A stretch of 64,000 nt of DNA from the NCBI GenBank assembly GCA_016795365.1, contig JAEUHN010000039.1:62001-126000 (forward strand). The letters run 5' to 3'. Below, one piece after another: positions 1 to 8,844 of this stretch; within the stretch, counting starts at the first letter, position 1; each line of letters opens with the position of its first letter. The notes below the pieces were generated by a model. That model ran no database searches, had not been told where the DNA came from, and saw only the letters and a program-made list of their open reading frames with translations. This stretch comes from Verrucomicrobiaceae bacterium. GTDB taxonomy: Bacteria; Verrucomicrobiota; Verrucomicrobiia; Verrucomicrobiales; Verrucomicrobiaceae. A program made the position numbers and the translations under genes.

Positions 1-1
1 T

Positions 2-88
2 CACGAGCGGCTGACTTACAAGTTTGCGGGCCGTCGCTATCGGCTCACTGACGTCCATGGGGGCATCGTGAACGGGATGCTCGCCTGA
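2..88 (+). CDS. C-terminal fragment of an unidentified protein
   Basis: The window opens inside a plus-strand frame that reads 28 codons without interruption to a TGA at 86-88. The tail ends in ...GGIVNGMLA and is rich in Arg and Tyr. The fragment is too short to assign a family. It ends 6 bp before the convergent aminotransferase gene, which fits a true gene end. It could still be a chance open frame. Confidence 0.4.
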   Translation, partial: HERLTYKFAGRRYRLTDVHGGIVNGMLA

Positions 89-94
89 GGTTCC

Positions 95-1222
95 TCACAC
101 GCAAGTCGCTAAGGTATCCACCAAGCGGCAGACGTCGTCGGTGGTGTTGTAGCCGTGAATGGCGACGCGAATCCTGCCTGCGTGATGCATCACATGCACA
201 TCTGCGGCTTCCAAAGCTGAGTGCATCCGAGCAGTTTCGGGATGCTGAAAAGCAATGATGCCCGTGGGATTAGCAGCTTGATCGAGCTTCGCCATCGGTT
301 TCAGGCCAAGTCCAATGATAGCATCGTGCGCCTGCTGCACCAAGGGATCCGCGTGCGCGGCGATCGCTTCGATGCCGATGGCGTCGAGATAGCGCAAAGA
401 CGCATTGAGCGCGTAGATGGGCGCGAAGCTCGGCATGCCCACTGAAAAACTCGCGGCCCCGGTCTTCACCTGGGCGCGTTGGAAACGGTCCTCATTGAAG
501 GCGTTCTCGATGTGATACCAGCCACCAGCCGTGGTGGTGAGGCGAGCGGATGCGCGTGCGGGAATGCCCACGACGCAGCCGCCGTGGATGGCCAGCGTCC
601 ACTTGTGTGTGCTGGAGATGACGATATCGGCATCACTCATATCGAGCGGCACGCGTCCCAATGCCTGGGTCACATCGACCGCGATGATGGCCTGCGGAGC
701 CATGCGGCGAATCTTCTCCACCACCCTTTTCCATGCCAGACGGCAGCCGTTGTAAAAGCTCACCAACGAGAGCTGCACGAGCCGTGTCCGCTCGGTGAGC
801 AGGGGCAGCAGATCGATCAGTTCGAGCGCGCCCTCGCGCTGCTTCCACAGGGCGATCTTCGGCTTCACGCGTGCCGTCAGCCATGGCGTGGCCCCGGCGG
901 GGAAGTCGATGTCCGTCAGCAACACCTCATCATCCGCCTTCAGATCGAGGGCGGAGGCGAGCAAGTTGTAGGCCTCGCTGCTGCAGGAGCAGAAGGACAC
1001 TTCGTTGGTCTGCAAGCCGATGAGCCTGGCGGCGATTTCGCGGCACTGTTCCACTCGGGCGAAGTGCGGCTCACGACCTCTCATGCCCATGGACTTGTGC
1101 CTCATGTATTCAGCGACAGCCTCCGCGACGCAAAGCGGCGGAATGCTTTCGGCAGCGGTGTTGAGGTAGGCGATGCCTTCGAGGGAAGGGAAATCCTGGC
1201 GGCGCGATTCGGCGGTGAGCAT
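95..1222 (-). CDS. Aminotransferase class V (PLP-dependent, fold type I)
   Basis: The 375-residue protein has the class V aminotransferase/cysteine desulfurase architecture. The PLP lysine is K207 in SSTHKWTL. The cofactor-ring aspartate is D183 in AVDVTQALG, and a conserved Asn-Thr-Ala (NTAAES) near residue 21 fits the N-terminal substrate loop. The family includes isopenicillin-N epimerases, kynureninase-like enzymes and SufS-like desulfurases. The substrate cannot be read from sequence, and no flexible-loop catalytic cysteine typical of SufS is obvious. It is probably cytosolic, as there is no signal peptide. It lies 15 bp downstream of the beta-CASP gene on the same strand, so the two may be co-transcribed. 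Confidence 0.85.
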   Translation of the reverse strand: MLTAESRRQDFPSLEGIAYLNTAAESIPPLCVAEAVAEYMRHKSMGMRGREPHFARVEQCREIAARLIGLQTNEVSFCSCSSEAYNLLASALDLKADDEVLLTDIDFPAGATPWLTARVKPKIALWKQREGALELIDLLPLLTERTRLVQLSLVSFYNGCRLAWKRVVEKIRRMAPQAIIAVDVTQALGRVPLDMSDADIVISSTHKWTLAIHGGCVVGIPARASARLTTTAGGWYHIENAFNEDRFQRAQVKTGAASFSVGMPSFAPIYALNASLRYLDAIGIEAIAAHADPLVQQAHDAIIGLGLKPMAKLDQAANPTGIIAFQHPETARMHSALEAADVHVMHHAGRIRVAIHGYNTTDDVCRLVDTLATCV

Positions 1223-1237
1223 GGACAGGAGACAGCG

Positions 1238-2635
1238 TTAAAGCGTGACTTCTTGCAGCAGGCGAGCCACCTCAACGCGTCCTTCATGGCGCTCCTGGAG
1301 GGCAGCTTGCAAGGCGTTCGCGCGCTCAGATTCGCCATGCACCAGGAAGACGTTCTTCTTGGCCCCACCGATGCGATCGAAGTAGCCCAGCAATTCATCG
1401 TGGTCGGCGTGTCCGGAGAAACTGTCGAGAATCTCAATCTGGGCATGAACCTGGAACTGATCGCCGAGGATGTTCACCCGCGGCCAGCCTTCTCGAATCT
1501 TCCAGCCGAGCGTCTGTTCGGCACAGTAACCCACGAACAAGATGATGTTACGCCGATCCTCGATGTTGTTGCGCAGATGATGAAGAATGCGTCCGGACTC
1601 GGCCATGCCGCTGGCGCTGATGATGATCGCAGGACCTATCAGATCGTTGAGTTTTTGGGAGTCTTCACGCTCACGGATGAGCTTCAGCCCATCGAAGCCG
1701 AACGGATCACGCTGCATGAACAAGGCCTCGCGCACGGATGGCTTGAGGCTGTCCATGTGCAGACGGAAAATATTGGTCGCATCGACGGCGAGGGGGCTGT
1801 CCACATACGTTGGCACAGGCGGAATGCAGCCTTCGTGACTCAGCTTGTCGAGCGTGTAGAGCAACTGCTGAGTGCGCTCGACGGCGAAGGCCGGGATGAT
1901 CACCTTGCCATGGCGATCGATAGCTGTGTTGATGATGTTGCAGATGTGCTCGGAGGTGCGCGCCGCCAGCTCGTGTTTACGACCACCATAGGTGCTCTCC
2001 ATGATGACGTGATCGACGGCTTCACTCGGTTCCGCATCAACCAGCAGATCGGTATTGGGCCTGCCCACATCCCCGCTGAAAAGAAGGCGGTGCTGCTTGC
2101 CCGTGGCATGATCCTGGATGTCGAGAATGACTTGCGCCGAGCCCAGCACATGGCCGGCATCAATGAACGTGAGCTTCACTCCATCAGCAATCGGAAGGGT
2201 GCGATGGTAGCCGACGGTGACGAACTGCTGAAGGGAGTTCTGGGCATCGAGCTTGGTATAGATCGGCTCCAGCAAAGGCTCGCCAGTGAGCTTGCGCTTC
2301 TTGTTGAGCCACTCGACATCGCTCATCTGAATGTGCGCCGAATCCGGCAGCATGATGGCGCACAGATCGCGTGTGGCGGTCGTAGCATAGATGTTCCCCA
2401 CGAACCCCTGCTTCACCAGATTCGGAAGATTGCCACTGTGGTCGATGTGGCAGTGCGAGAGCACCACGCAGTCGATCTTCGTTGCATCGAAAGGGAAGTG
2501 CTGGTTCCGCTCGAGGGCCTCGTGGCGACGCCCTTGGTAAAGACCGCAATCCAGGAGGATGCGCTGCTGATTGACTTCGATGAGGTGCTGGGAACCCGTG
2601 GTTGTGCCAGCGGCACCGCAAAACGTGATTTTCAT
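1238..2635 (-). CDS. MBL-fold beta-CASP RNA-processing-type hydrolase
   Basis: The 465-residue protein starts with the metallo-beta-lactamase signature. The HxHxDH zinc motif is at residues 61-66 (SHCHIDHSGN), and further metal ligands lie in the GHVLGSAQ and FSGDVG segments. The central part carries the beta-CASP insertion (FAVERTQQLLYTL). The C-terminal part has the RNA-specificity motif GYCAEQTLG and a terminal SGHADHDELL histidine. This is the CPSF73/YSH1-like family of bacterial RNA endo- or exonucleases, and 450-470 residues is the usual bacterial length. The partner RNA is unknown. The gene sits directly upstream of the aminotransferase on the same strand. Confidence 0.9.
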   Translation of the reverse strand: MKITFCGAAGTTTGSQHLIEVNQQRILLDCGLYQGRRHEALERNQHFPFDATKIDCVVLSHCHIDHSGNLPNLVKQGFVGNIYATTATRDLCAIMLPDSAHIQMSDVEWLNKKRKLTGEPLLEPIYTKLDAQNSLQQFVTVGYHRTLPIADGVKLTFIDAGHVLGSAQVILDIQDHATGKQHRLLFSGDVGRPNTDLLVDAEPSEAVDHVIMESTYGGRKHELAARTSEHICNIINTAIDRHGKVIIPAFAVERTQQLLYTLDKLSHEGCIPPVPTYVDSPLAVDATNIFRLHMDSLKPSVREALFMQRDPFGFDGLKLIREREDSQKLNDLIGPAIIISASGMAESGRILHHLRNNIEDRRNIILFVGYCAEQTLGWKIREGWPRVNILGDQFQVHAQIEILDSFSGHADHDELLGYFDRIGGAKKNVFLVHGESERANALQAALQERHEGRVEVARLLQEVTL

Positions 2636-2756
2636 GAGAACACGCTAGCGAAAGGGGCTGTCGTGGTCACGTGTTTGTTTAAGTGAAGAAATCCCTGCGC
2701 AGGCGGCGGGATTGAACGAACCCCGCAAACGCCAGTCCAATCCAGCCACCCCAAGG

Positions 2757-4685
2757 ATGGTCACTCCCACACGCCTTCCCTTCGCCCTTGCATGCGCAGT
2801 CCTGTGGCTTTGCCTCGTGGCCAGTCACACGAGCTTCGGCGGCTGCGTCGTCATGCCCATGCATGAGCGTCTGTTTGTGCAGTGGCTTCCGGTGGCCAAT
2901 GCGGTTCGCTACGATGTCGAATTCCGCCCCGTGGGCCAGAGCACCTGGCAGCCAGCAACGCCACCCTCCACCACGGCCTGTGGAGCTTACGTCCGGGGTT
3001 TGACCGACCGCTTGGCCTACGAAGTGCGCACCACAGCCATTCTGGGTGATGGTTCATCCACCGCTGACACAGGCACGGGCACACCTGGCGCAACCAATCC
3101 AGGGCTATGGCTGAACCAAGTGCTGCAGAACGGACAGTCCTTATGTGTTGGCACCAAGGGATTCAACGCGCTCACCACATCCCAGCTTTATGGCAATCTG
3201 ATGCTCAATGCCGCTCAATCAGCTCTCGTGCCCCTCGTGGAGCCGCACACGAGGGCACTCACGGGAGTAGAAGAGACAAATGCGTCGGCGATGGCGAATC
3301 GACTCTCCTCCCTGGCACCCGGCTTCACCTCGGTCGTGAGCATTCATGGCTGGCCCTATTCGAGCTATGGCGAACTCAAGAAGGGCACAACGCCGTATGC
3401 GCTGGGCATGTCGCAGATGCAATCGACCCACGCACTCGCGCTCGCCGCTCAACGGGTGAATCGAGTGGCCGCGGTGACGATCATTCATGGCGAGTCGGAT
3501 GACTCCGCAGGCGTGCCTGCCTCCACGTATGCCAATGCCCTGGCGGAGTGGCAGCACGACTACGAGACGGACGCCCGGGCGTTCACAGGGCAAGAAGAAG
3601 CGGTGCCGCTATTCACCACGCAGATGTCTTCATGGACAGGTGGCAATCGCACTACTCCCAGCGTCGCCATCGGACAACTGTCCGCAGCTCGCACCTCATC
3701 GAAGATTCACCTCGTGATGCCGGCCTACGTCCTGGAGTATGCGGACCAATGGCATCTCAAGGCGTGGAGCTACCGGCGCATGGGCGAGTATTTTGGCAAA
3801 GCCATGAAGCAGGTGCTGGTGGATGGGCAGTCGTTTAAACCGCTGATGCCGCTGCGAATCGCACGAATTGGGAACGTGATCGAAGCACAGTTCCATGTGC
3901 CCGTGCCGCCGCTCGAGTTCGACACGACTGCCGTGGTGGCCAAGGCGGCGTATGGCTTCGAGTATTCGGATGCCTCCTCTTCCGCGACCATCGCTTCGGT
4001 GAGTTTGCCCGCTTCGGACACGGCTCGCATCACCCTGGATCAAATGCCTTCCGCAACGAATGAACGCCTGCGCTATGCCTTCACGGGCATGCCCATGGCC
4101 GTGGGTCCGCGCTCGCCTGACGCGCCGAATGGCAACGTCCGCGATAGCGATGCGACTCCCGCCTTGTATCACGATGCCAATGTGCCCTCGTGGGCTGGCG
4201 GCTACCTGCGGAACTGGTGTGTCACCTTTGATGATCCAGTGATGCCAGCGTCGGCTCTGATGCAGTGGCGCTACCAGCACTTCAATCTCATGATGAGCAC
4301 TGGCGATGCCAGCGATCAAGCCGATCCCGACCACGATGGGCTGAAAAATCTCGCGGAGTTCGCCCTCGGCTTTGATCCATTAACGGCCTCTGTATGGGAG
4401 GGGCGCGCCTCGACTGGGGAAACAAGTCCAGCCCTGGAATACACGCAGCCTTCGAGCGGTCTCGGGACCATTGGTGTGAACTATGCCGCATCGGGCGTGA
4501 TCATTGCTGTGGAAGCATCCGAAAATGGTCGCGACTGGCTGTCTGGCGAGACCCAGGTGGAATGGACCGGGTTCAGGCAGCCTGCGGGTGTCGGCAGGGA
4601 ACGAGTTCGCGTGCGCGCCATCGCACCCGAACTCACCGCAGGCACCAAGGTCTTCTTCAGACTCCGAATGGAGTCAGTCGAATGA
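2757..4685 (+). CDS. Secreted SASA-type (sialate O-acetylesterase-like) SGNH esterase with fibronectin-like N-terminus
   Basis: I chose ATG 2757 because it opens directly on a signal peptide (MVTPTRLPFALACAVLWLCL). An in-frame TTG at 2712 only adds an uncharged run. A fibronectin III-like domain follows at about residues 30-105. The esterase core holds a GQSL block (candidate nucleophile serine), an IIHGESD block resembling the SASA QGESD motif, and a DQWH tetrad that could supply the Asp-His pair. Near the C-terminus the sequence DPDHDGLKNLAEFALG looks like a dockerin/EF-type calcium loop common in verrucomicrobial secreted proteins. The likely role is deacetylation of extracellular glycans; the substrate is unknown. 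Confidence 0.7.
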   Translation: MVTPTRLPFALACAVLWLCLVASHTSFGGCVVMPMHERLFVQWLPVANAVRYDVEFRPVGQSTWQPATPPSTTACGAYVRGLTDRLAYEVRTTAILGDGSSTADTGTGTPGATNPGLWLNQVLQNGQSLCVGTKGFNALTTSQLYGNLMLNAAQSALVPLVEPHTRALTGVEETNASAMANRLSSLAPGFTSVVSIHGWPYSSYGELKKGTTPYALGMSQMQSTHALALAAQRVNRVAAVTIIHGESDDSAGVPASTYANALAEWQHDYETDARAFTGQEEAVPLFTTQMSSWTGGNRTTPSVAIGQLSAARTSSKIHLVMPAYVLEYADQWHLKAWSYRRMGEYFGKAMKQVLVDGQSFKPLMPLRIARIGNVIEAQFHVPVPPLEFDTTAVVAKAAYGFEYSDASSSATIASVSLPASDTARITLDQMPSATNERLRYAFTGMPMAVGPRSPDAPNGNVRDSDATPALYHDANVPSWAGGYLRNWCVTFDDPVMPASALMQWRYQHFNLMMSTGDASDQADPDHDGLKNLAEFALGFDPLTASVWEGRASTGETSPALEYTQPSSGLGTIGVNYAASGVIIAVEASENGRDWLSGETQVEWTGFRQPAGVGRERVRVRAIAPELTAGTKVFFRLRMESVE

Positions 4686-4702
4686 GCGAATGCTGAAGCG
4701 AA

Positions 4703-5521
4703 TCAAGCCGCTGCCATCACCTGCTTCAGATACTCAATGCTGCGCTGCGCGATCACATCGGGGCCGAGGTCATACTTGAAGACCTCCGTGCTCAGCCAGC
4801 CTTGGTAGTTCACCTCGCGCAGGGCTTGGATGATGGGCTCGTATTTGACCTCGCCCATGCCGGGACCGAGGAGGTTCGGGTCATTGGTATGGAAGTGGAC
4901 GAACCAGTCTTTGCTCTCGTGGATGATCTGCGGAATCGGCTTGGGCTCATCGCTCATCGCCTTCACATCAAGGTGCAGCTTGCACGCGGGATGATCGACG
5001 AGCTTGCAGAAACGAATGGTCTCCTCCGCCGTGTTGAAGATGTTCGTCTCGGTGCGCCCGAGCGGCTCCATCGCGATCGTGACACCGTAGCGGCCTGCTT
5101 CTTCGGCCACGCTGCGCACCACTTCCGCTGCGCGAGCGAAGGCATCGTCGTAGTTCCACTCGGGCAAAAGATTGCGCGCTTTCGGGCTGCCCCAGACCAT
5201 CACCTTGCCGCCCATCATGCCGCACAGGCGAGCGAGATGACGGCCGAGTTTTGCTGCATCGCGACGCAGCGTGGCATCGGGTGTGGTGATGTGGAGGAAG
5301 GCTGGGCGGGTGAGCAACCAGTGCAGGCCAATGATCTCAATGCCTGCGTTGCGCGCGTCCTTGCACACGCGGATCGCATCGTGCTCGGTCAGCTCGCGCG
5401 GGTCTTCGTTGAGCGTGAAGGGAGCGATCTCCACGCCTTCGTAACCGGCGGCGGCGATTCGTTCACAGACTTGGGCAAAGGGCAGCTGGCCCCAGTGTTC
5501 GTTGCAGATGGCGTAACGCAT
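4703..5521 (-). CDS. Sugar phosphate isomerase/epimerase (xylose-isomerase-like TIM barrel)
   Basis: The 272-residue protein fits the AP-endonuclease 2 / xylose isomerase-like TIM barrel family. The four expected metal ligands are visible: Glu in AMEPLGRTETN, Asp in HLDVKAM, His in FVHFHTNDP and Glu in WLSTEVFKYD. The N-terminus (EHWGQLPFAQVCERIAAAG.EGVEIAP) forms the first beta-alpha unit. The family covers hydroxypyruvate isomerase, tagatose/psicose epimerases and inosose enzymes, and the exact substrate is not decidable. There is no signal peptide. The gene converges on the upstream esterase gene with only 17 bp between them. Confidence 0.85.
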   Translation of the reverse strand: MRYAICNEHWGQLPFAQVCERIAAAGYEGVEIAPFTLNEDPRELTEHDAIRVCKDARNAGIEIIGLHWLLTRPAFLHITTPDATLRRDAAKLGRHLARLCGMMGGKVMVWGSPKARNLLPEWNYDDAFARAAEVVRSVAEEAGRYGVTIAMEPLGRTETNIFNTAEETIRFCKLVDHPACKLHLDVKAMSDEPKPIPQIIHESKDWFVHFHTNDPNLLGPGMGEVKYEPIIQALREVNYQGWLSTEVFKYDLGPDVIAQRSIEYLKQVMAAA

Positions 5522-5606
5522 GACGCGCGGAGTAAAGGCAGGGCCAGCGACGATGGCGAGGAAAAGTTTCCTCCCTCGCGATAGCCATGCGATCTGGCAT
5601 CGCAGG

Positions 5607-5855
5607 TTAGGCTTTCTTCTTCTGGATCGCGCGCCAGATGAAGAGCACGAGCACAGAGCCTGCGGTCGAGATGCCGATACTCTGCAAGCTGACGCCGTCC
5701 ATCGAAGTGCCGAGCAAACGCGAGGACAGGAAATTGCCCAGCATGCTGCCGAGGATGCCGAGAATGATGGTCTTGATCAGGCCATTGCCGTCGTCACCTG
5801 GGTGCAACAGCTTTCCGAGGATTCCGCCGATGAGACTGACAAGTAGATAGCCCAT
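5607..5855 (-). CDS. GlsB/YeaQ/YmgE-type small membrane protein
   Basis: This 82-residue protein starts MGYLLVSLIGGILGKLL. A start five codons further upstream (5870) is possible, but ATG 5855 gives the typical family N-terminus. Three hydrophobic helices carry glycine repeats (IGGILGKLL, ILGILGSMLGNFL) and the protein ends in a basic QKKKA tail. This matches the transglycosylase-associated/GlsB family of general-stress inner-membrane proteins, whose biochemical role is unknown. It lies divergent to the nucleotidyl cyclase gene across about 140 bp. Confidence 0.85.
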   Translation of the reverse strand: MGYLLVSLIGGILGKLLHPGDDGNGLIKTIILGILGSMLGNFLSSRLLGTSMDGVSLQSIGISTAGSVLVLFIWRAIQKKKA

Positions 5856-5995
5856 AGTGCGGGCGAGCATACGAGGAAGCGTGGTGCGAGGTCAATCCCC
5901 CATGCACAAAGTTCGTCGCGCAGAAGATTTTGCCTTGTGGCGAACTCCCGGTGTCGTTGAGGGTTATACACCTGCAACGTTTCTGGCTCGCTCCC

Positions 5996-8026
5996 ATGCC
6001 GCTTTCCCTCCGCGCTAAACTCATCCTCACCATGTCTGCCGTCGTCGCCGGTGCGACCATCGGCACCAGCGTGCTGACGCAGAGCTACGTGCGACGCATG
6101 TATCAGCAGAAGTTCGAGGACGATTTCAAAGCGGAGGTCCGCTACTTTTCGGGGCTGCAGCTGGATCGCCTGGCCGAAATTCGGAAACGCTGCCGCCAGT
6201 TGTCCACCTCGGACAAGCTGGCCGAAGCGGTCAACAAGCGTGACGTGGGCAAGATCAAGTCCGAGCTAACCAATGAGTTGAAGGACTACCTCCAGCCCGT
6301 AGGGCCACCTGCGCCTCCGATGCTGCGAGGTTCGACGATCAATGGACGACCCGCCTCAGGCAAAGGCGGCCCTCTCCCCCGCCTGGAGATGGCCACCATG
6401 CGTGAATACGACCGCCCCATCATCGGCGTGGTGGATGCCGATGGAGAAGCCATTTGCATCATGGATTCCGAGGGCCGCATCCTGCCGCTCGACGAGGCCA
6501 AGATGGTCTTCGGACGGCGCCCTCCGGCCAGCAACGACAAGGACCCGCAACGAGAACTCGCCCGCAGCAGCTTCCGCACCTCGATGCGCCGTCTGGCTAG
6601 TGGTGTGAATGAGGAGCAAGAAATCGCTTACGCCTCGGTGAAGGGCCTGGATGGCAAGCAACGGCTTCGCGAATTGATCGTCACACCCGTGCTCGAAAAG
6701 GTGAAAGGCGAGCGCCAGCCCGTAGGTGCGGTAATCGTGGGCGTCCTCACTTCCGATCTCGGCGAACGCGCCCTGCATTCCTTCAGTCAGCAAACGGATG
6801 TGTCTCAGCCCCACTCGGACTCCAAGCGCAACCGTCATTCCGACGAGGGCATCAGCAGTGGCTTCTGGCTGGATGGTAAACTGCATTCCGAAACCATCCC
6901 GCCCGAGATGCGTGATGAGATCGCCAATGCGGTCACTGCCCGTCTCGCCGCAGGCGCTGCGAGCGACAAGTTCCGCGAGATCACACTGCCCCTTAAAGTT
7001 GATGACGAATCGGTTCCACACAGTGTGCTCTACCGCGTGCTGAATCCGGACTCGCCATTCCCGCCCGCCTGCCAGGTGGCAATCTACTCGCTGAAGACTG
7101 AGATCGCCGAAGAACGCGCCTTGATGCAAAAGATCATCAGCGTCGGTGGTGCAGCGTTGGCTCTCGCCTTGATCCTCATTCTCTTCCTTAGCCGTGGCCT
7201 CACCAAGCCGATTCAAGAACTGGTCAAAGCAACGACGCTCATCCGCCAGGGCGATTACGATGTCGCAGTGCCCGTGCATTCGCATGACGAGGTGGGACAG
7301 CTGGCCACTTCCTTCAATGAGATGGCCGAGGGGCTTCGTCTGAACCAAAAGTATCAGCGGCTGCTCTCGCAGGTCACTGATCGCATGGTGGCGGAGCAGC
7401 TCATCAACAACAGCGAGGCCGCGCTCGGCGGCGAGTTGCGGGAGGTCACCGTCTTGTTCTGCGACATTCGCGGCTTCACCACACTCACAGCAGGCATGCC
7501 ACCCCACGACGTGATCACCCTGCTCAACGAGCACATGACGGCGCTCACGTCCCTCGTGCATCAGGACTCGGGCGTGGTGGACAAGTTTGTGGGCGATATG
7601 GTGATGGCCATCTTTGGAGCGCCTTTCGCTTATGGTGACGACGCAGTGCGAGCGGCCCAGTGTGCGCTGCGCATGGTGGAGATCCGTGATCAACTGAACC
7701 GCTCCGGTCGCTGGCAGTTCCAGGTGGGCATCGGCATTGCCACAGGCACGGTCGTAGCTGGGTGCATGGGCAGCAGCGAGCGTTTGGATTACACGGTGCT
7801 CGGCGATCGGGTTAACCTTGCCTCCCGCCTCTGCGGCCAGGCGAGCGAGGGCTGCATCCTCATTGATGACACCACGCGCGAACGCCTTGGCGATGCCGCC
7901 GAAGTGGAGGAGATCAATGGCCTTGCATTGAAAGGCTTCCCAGAAGGCGTCACAGCGTATCGACTGAGCGCCTTGGAAATCACCGAGCGCGTCGCGGAAG
8001 TGGAAACCAGAGCGGTGGAAAGCTGA
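5996..8026 (+). CDS. Membrane-anchored class III adenylate/guanylate cyclase with HAMP domain
   Basis: I take ATG 5996 (MPLSLRAKLILTMSAVV), which starts right before the first membrane helix; an in-frame TTG at 5930 adds an unlikely leader. The order is TM1 (about 9-31), a large periplasmic sensor region (about 32-375, charged, not a recognised fold), TM2 (about 378-400), HAMP (about 400-452) and a catalytic domain (about 475-670). The metal aspartates are in LFCDIRGFT and VGDMVMAIFGAP. The transition-state region LDYTVLGDRVNLASRL is intact, so an active cyclase is expected, most likely making cAMP. It probably converts an envelope signal into a cyclic nucleotide. No receptor gene is adjacent. 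Confidence 0.9.
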   Translation: MPLSLRAKLILTMSAVVAGATIGTSVLTQSYVRRMYQQKFEDDFKAEVRYFSGLQLDRLAEIRKRCRQLSTSDKLAEAVNKRDVGKIKSELTNELKDYLQPVGPPAPPMLRGSTINGRPASGKGGPLPRLEMATMREYDRPIIGVVDADGEAICIMDSEGRILPLDEAKMVFGRRPPASNDKDPQRELARSSFRTSMRRLASGVNEEQEIAYASVKGLDGKQRLRELIVTPVLEKVKGERQPVGAVIVGVLTSDLGERALHSFSQQTDVSQPHSDSKRNRHSDEGISSGFWLDGKLHSETIPPEMRDEIANAVTARLAAGAASDKFREITLPLKVDDESVPHSVLYRVLNPDSPFPPACQVAIYSLKTEIAEERALMQKIISVGGAALALALILILFLSRGLTKPIQELVKATTLIRQGDYDVAVPVHSHDEVGQLATSFNEMAEGLRLNQKYQRLLSQVTDRMVAEQLINNSEAALGGELREVTVLFCDIRGFTTLTAGMPPHDVITLLNEHMTALTSLVHQDSGVVDKFVGDMVMAIFGAPFAYGDDAVRAAQCALRMVEIRDQLNRSGRWQFQVGIGIATGTVVAGCMGSSERLDYTVLGDRVNLASRLCGQASEGCILIDDTTRERLGDAAEVEEINGLALKGFPEGVTAYRLSALEITERVAEVETRAVES

Positions 8027-8073
8027 CTTCGCCCTTGGCAGTCCGGCCATTTCCGCCAAACTCCCGGCCTCCC

Positions 8074-8844
8074 ATGCCGCGCCTTCCGATCTCCATCAGC
8101 ATCATCTCCATGAACGAGGAGGCGAACCTGCGCCGCTGCCTCGCAAGCCTGGGCGACATCGCTTCCGAGATCGTCGTGGTGGACTCCGGTTCCACGGACC
8201 AAACCTGCGAGATCGCGCGCGAGTTCGGTGCCCGTGTGCAGCATCAGAAGTGGCTCGGCCACCGCGATCAAAAGAACGTCGCGCTCGGCCTCTGCACCCA
8301 GCCCTGGGTGCTCGCTTTGGATTGCGATGAAGAACTGACGCCCGAGCTGCACGCGAGCATCGTGAAGTTCTTCGAGAGCGGCGACTGCGAGCGCTTCGAT
8401 GGCGCATGGATGAACCGCCTTACTTGGTTCCTCGGGTCCTGGATTCGTCACGGCGACTGGTATCCCGACGCCAAGCTGCGCGTGTTCAAGCGCGAGAAGT
8501 CGAAGTGGGGCGGCAGCCCGGAACACGACTACATCGAACTCGATGGTCCCACGACCAAGCTCGCGGGCGATCTGCGGCATTACTCCTTCAAGGACATCGT
8601 CCATTACCTGCACAAGCACGTTCACTACAGCGAGGTCTTCCTCCAACGCGAGCGCGACGCGGGCAACAGCTTCTCTTCGTTCAAGGCGGTGGCCCGTCCG
8701 TTCTGGCGGTTCTTCCGCGCCTTTGTGCTGCGGCGCGGTTTTCTTGATGGGTTCCCCGGCTTCTGGATTGCCATCTCCACGGCCTACTTCGCCTTCATCC
8801 GCTACAGCCGCCGATACGAAGATCATGCTCCGCGCCAGCCATGA
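8074..8844 (+). CDS. Family 2 glycosyltransferase (WaaE/KdtX-like)
   Basis: ATG 8074 opens on the first beta-strand (PRLPISISIISMNEEANLRR); an upstream TTG at 8035 is less plausible. The 256-residue GT-A enzyme shows the nucleotide-binding VVVDSGSTDQT and the DxD-type ALDCDEEL. The YRD/WLGHRDQKN region and C-terminal membrane-associated FRAFVLRRGFLDGFPG segment are typical of LPS-core beta-1,4-glucosyltransferases of the WaaE/KdtX type. Activity on an LPS inner core is therefore likely but not proven. Its stop overlaps the start of the following GT4 gene (ATGA), so the two are translationally coupled. Confidence 0.85.
   Translation: MPRLPISISIISMNEEANLRRCLASLGDIASEIVVVDSGSTDQTCEIAREFGARVQHQKWLGHRDQKNVALGLCTQPWVLALDCDEELTPELHASIVKFFESGDCERFDGAWMNRLTWFLGSWIRHGDWYPDAKLRVFKREKSKWGGSPEHDYIELDGPTTKLAGDLRHYSFKDIVHYLHKHVHYSEVFLQRERDAGNSFSSFKAVARPFWRFFRAFVLRRGFLDGFPGFWIAISTAYFAFIRYSRRYEDHAPRQP

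Noticed and set aside
479-2686. Long plus-strand open frame (735 codons) opposite the aminotransferase and beta-CASP genes
   Set aside because: It is antisense to two genes with intact catalytic motifs and its product shows no domain; GC-rich codon bias makes such mirror frames common.
6356-8059. Minus-strand open frame of 567 codons opposite the cyclase
   Set aside because: It is antisense to the HAMP/cyclase gene; the product is His/Ala-rich without a recognisable fold.
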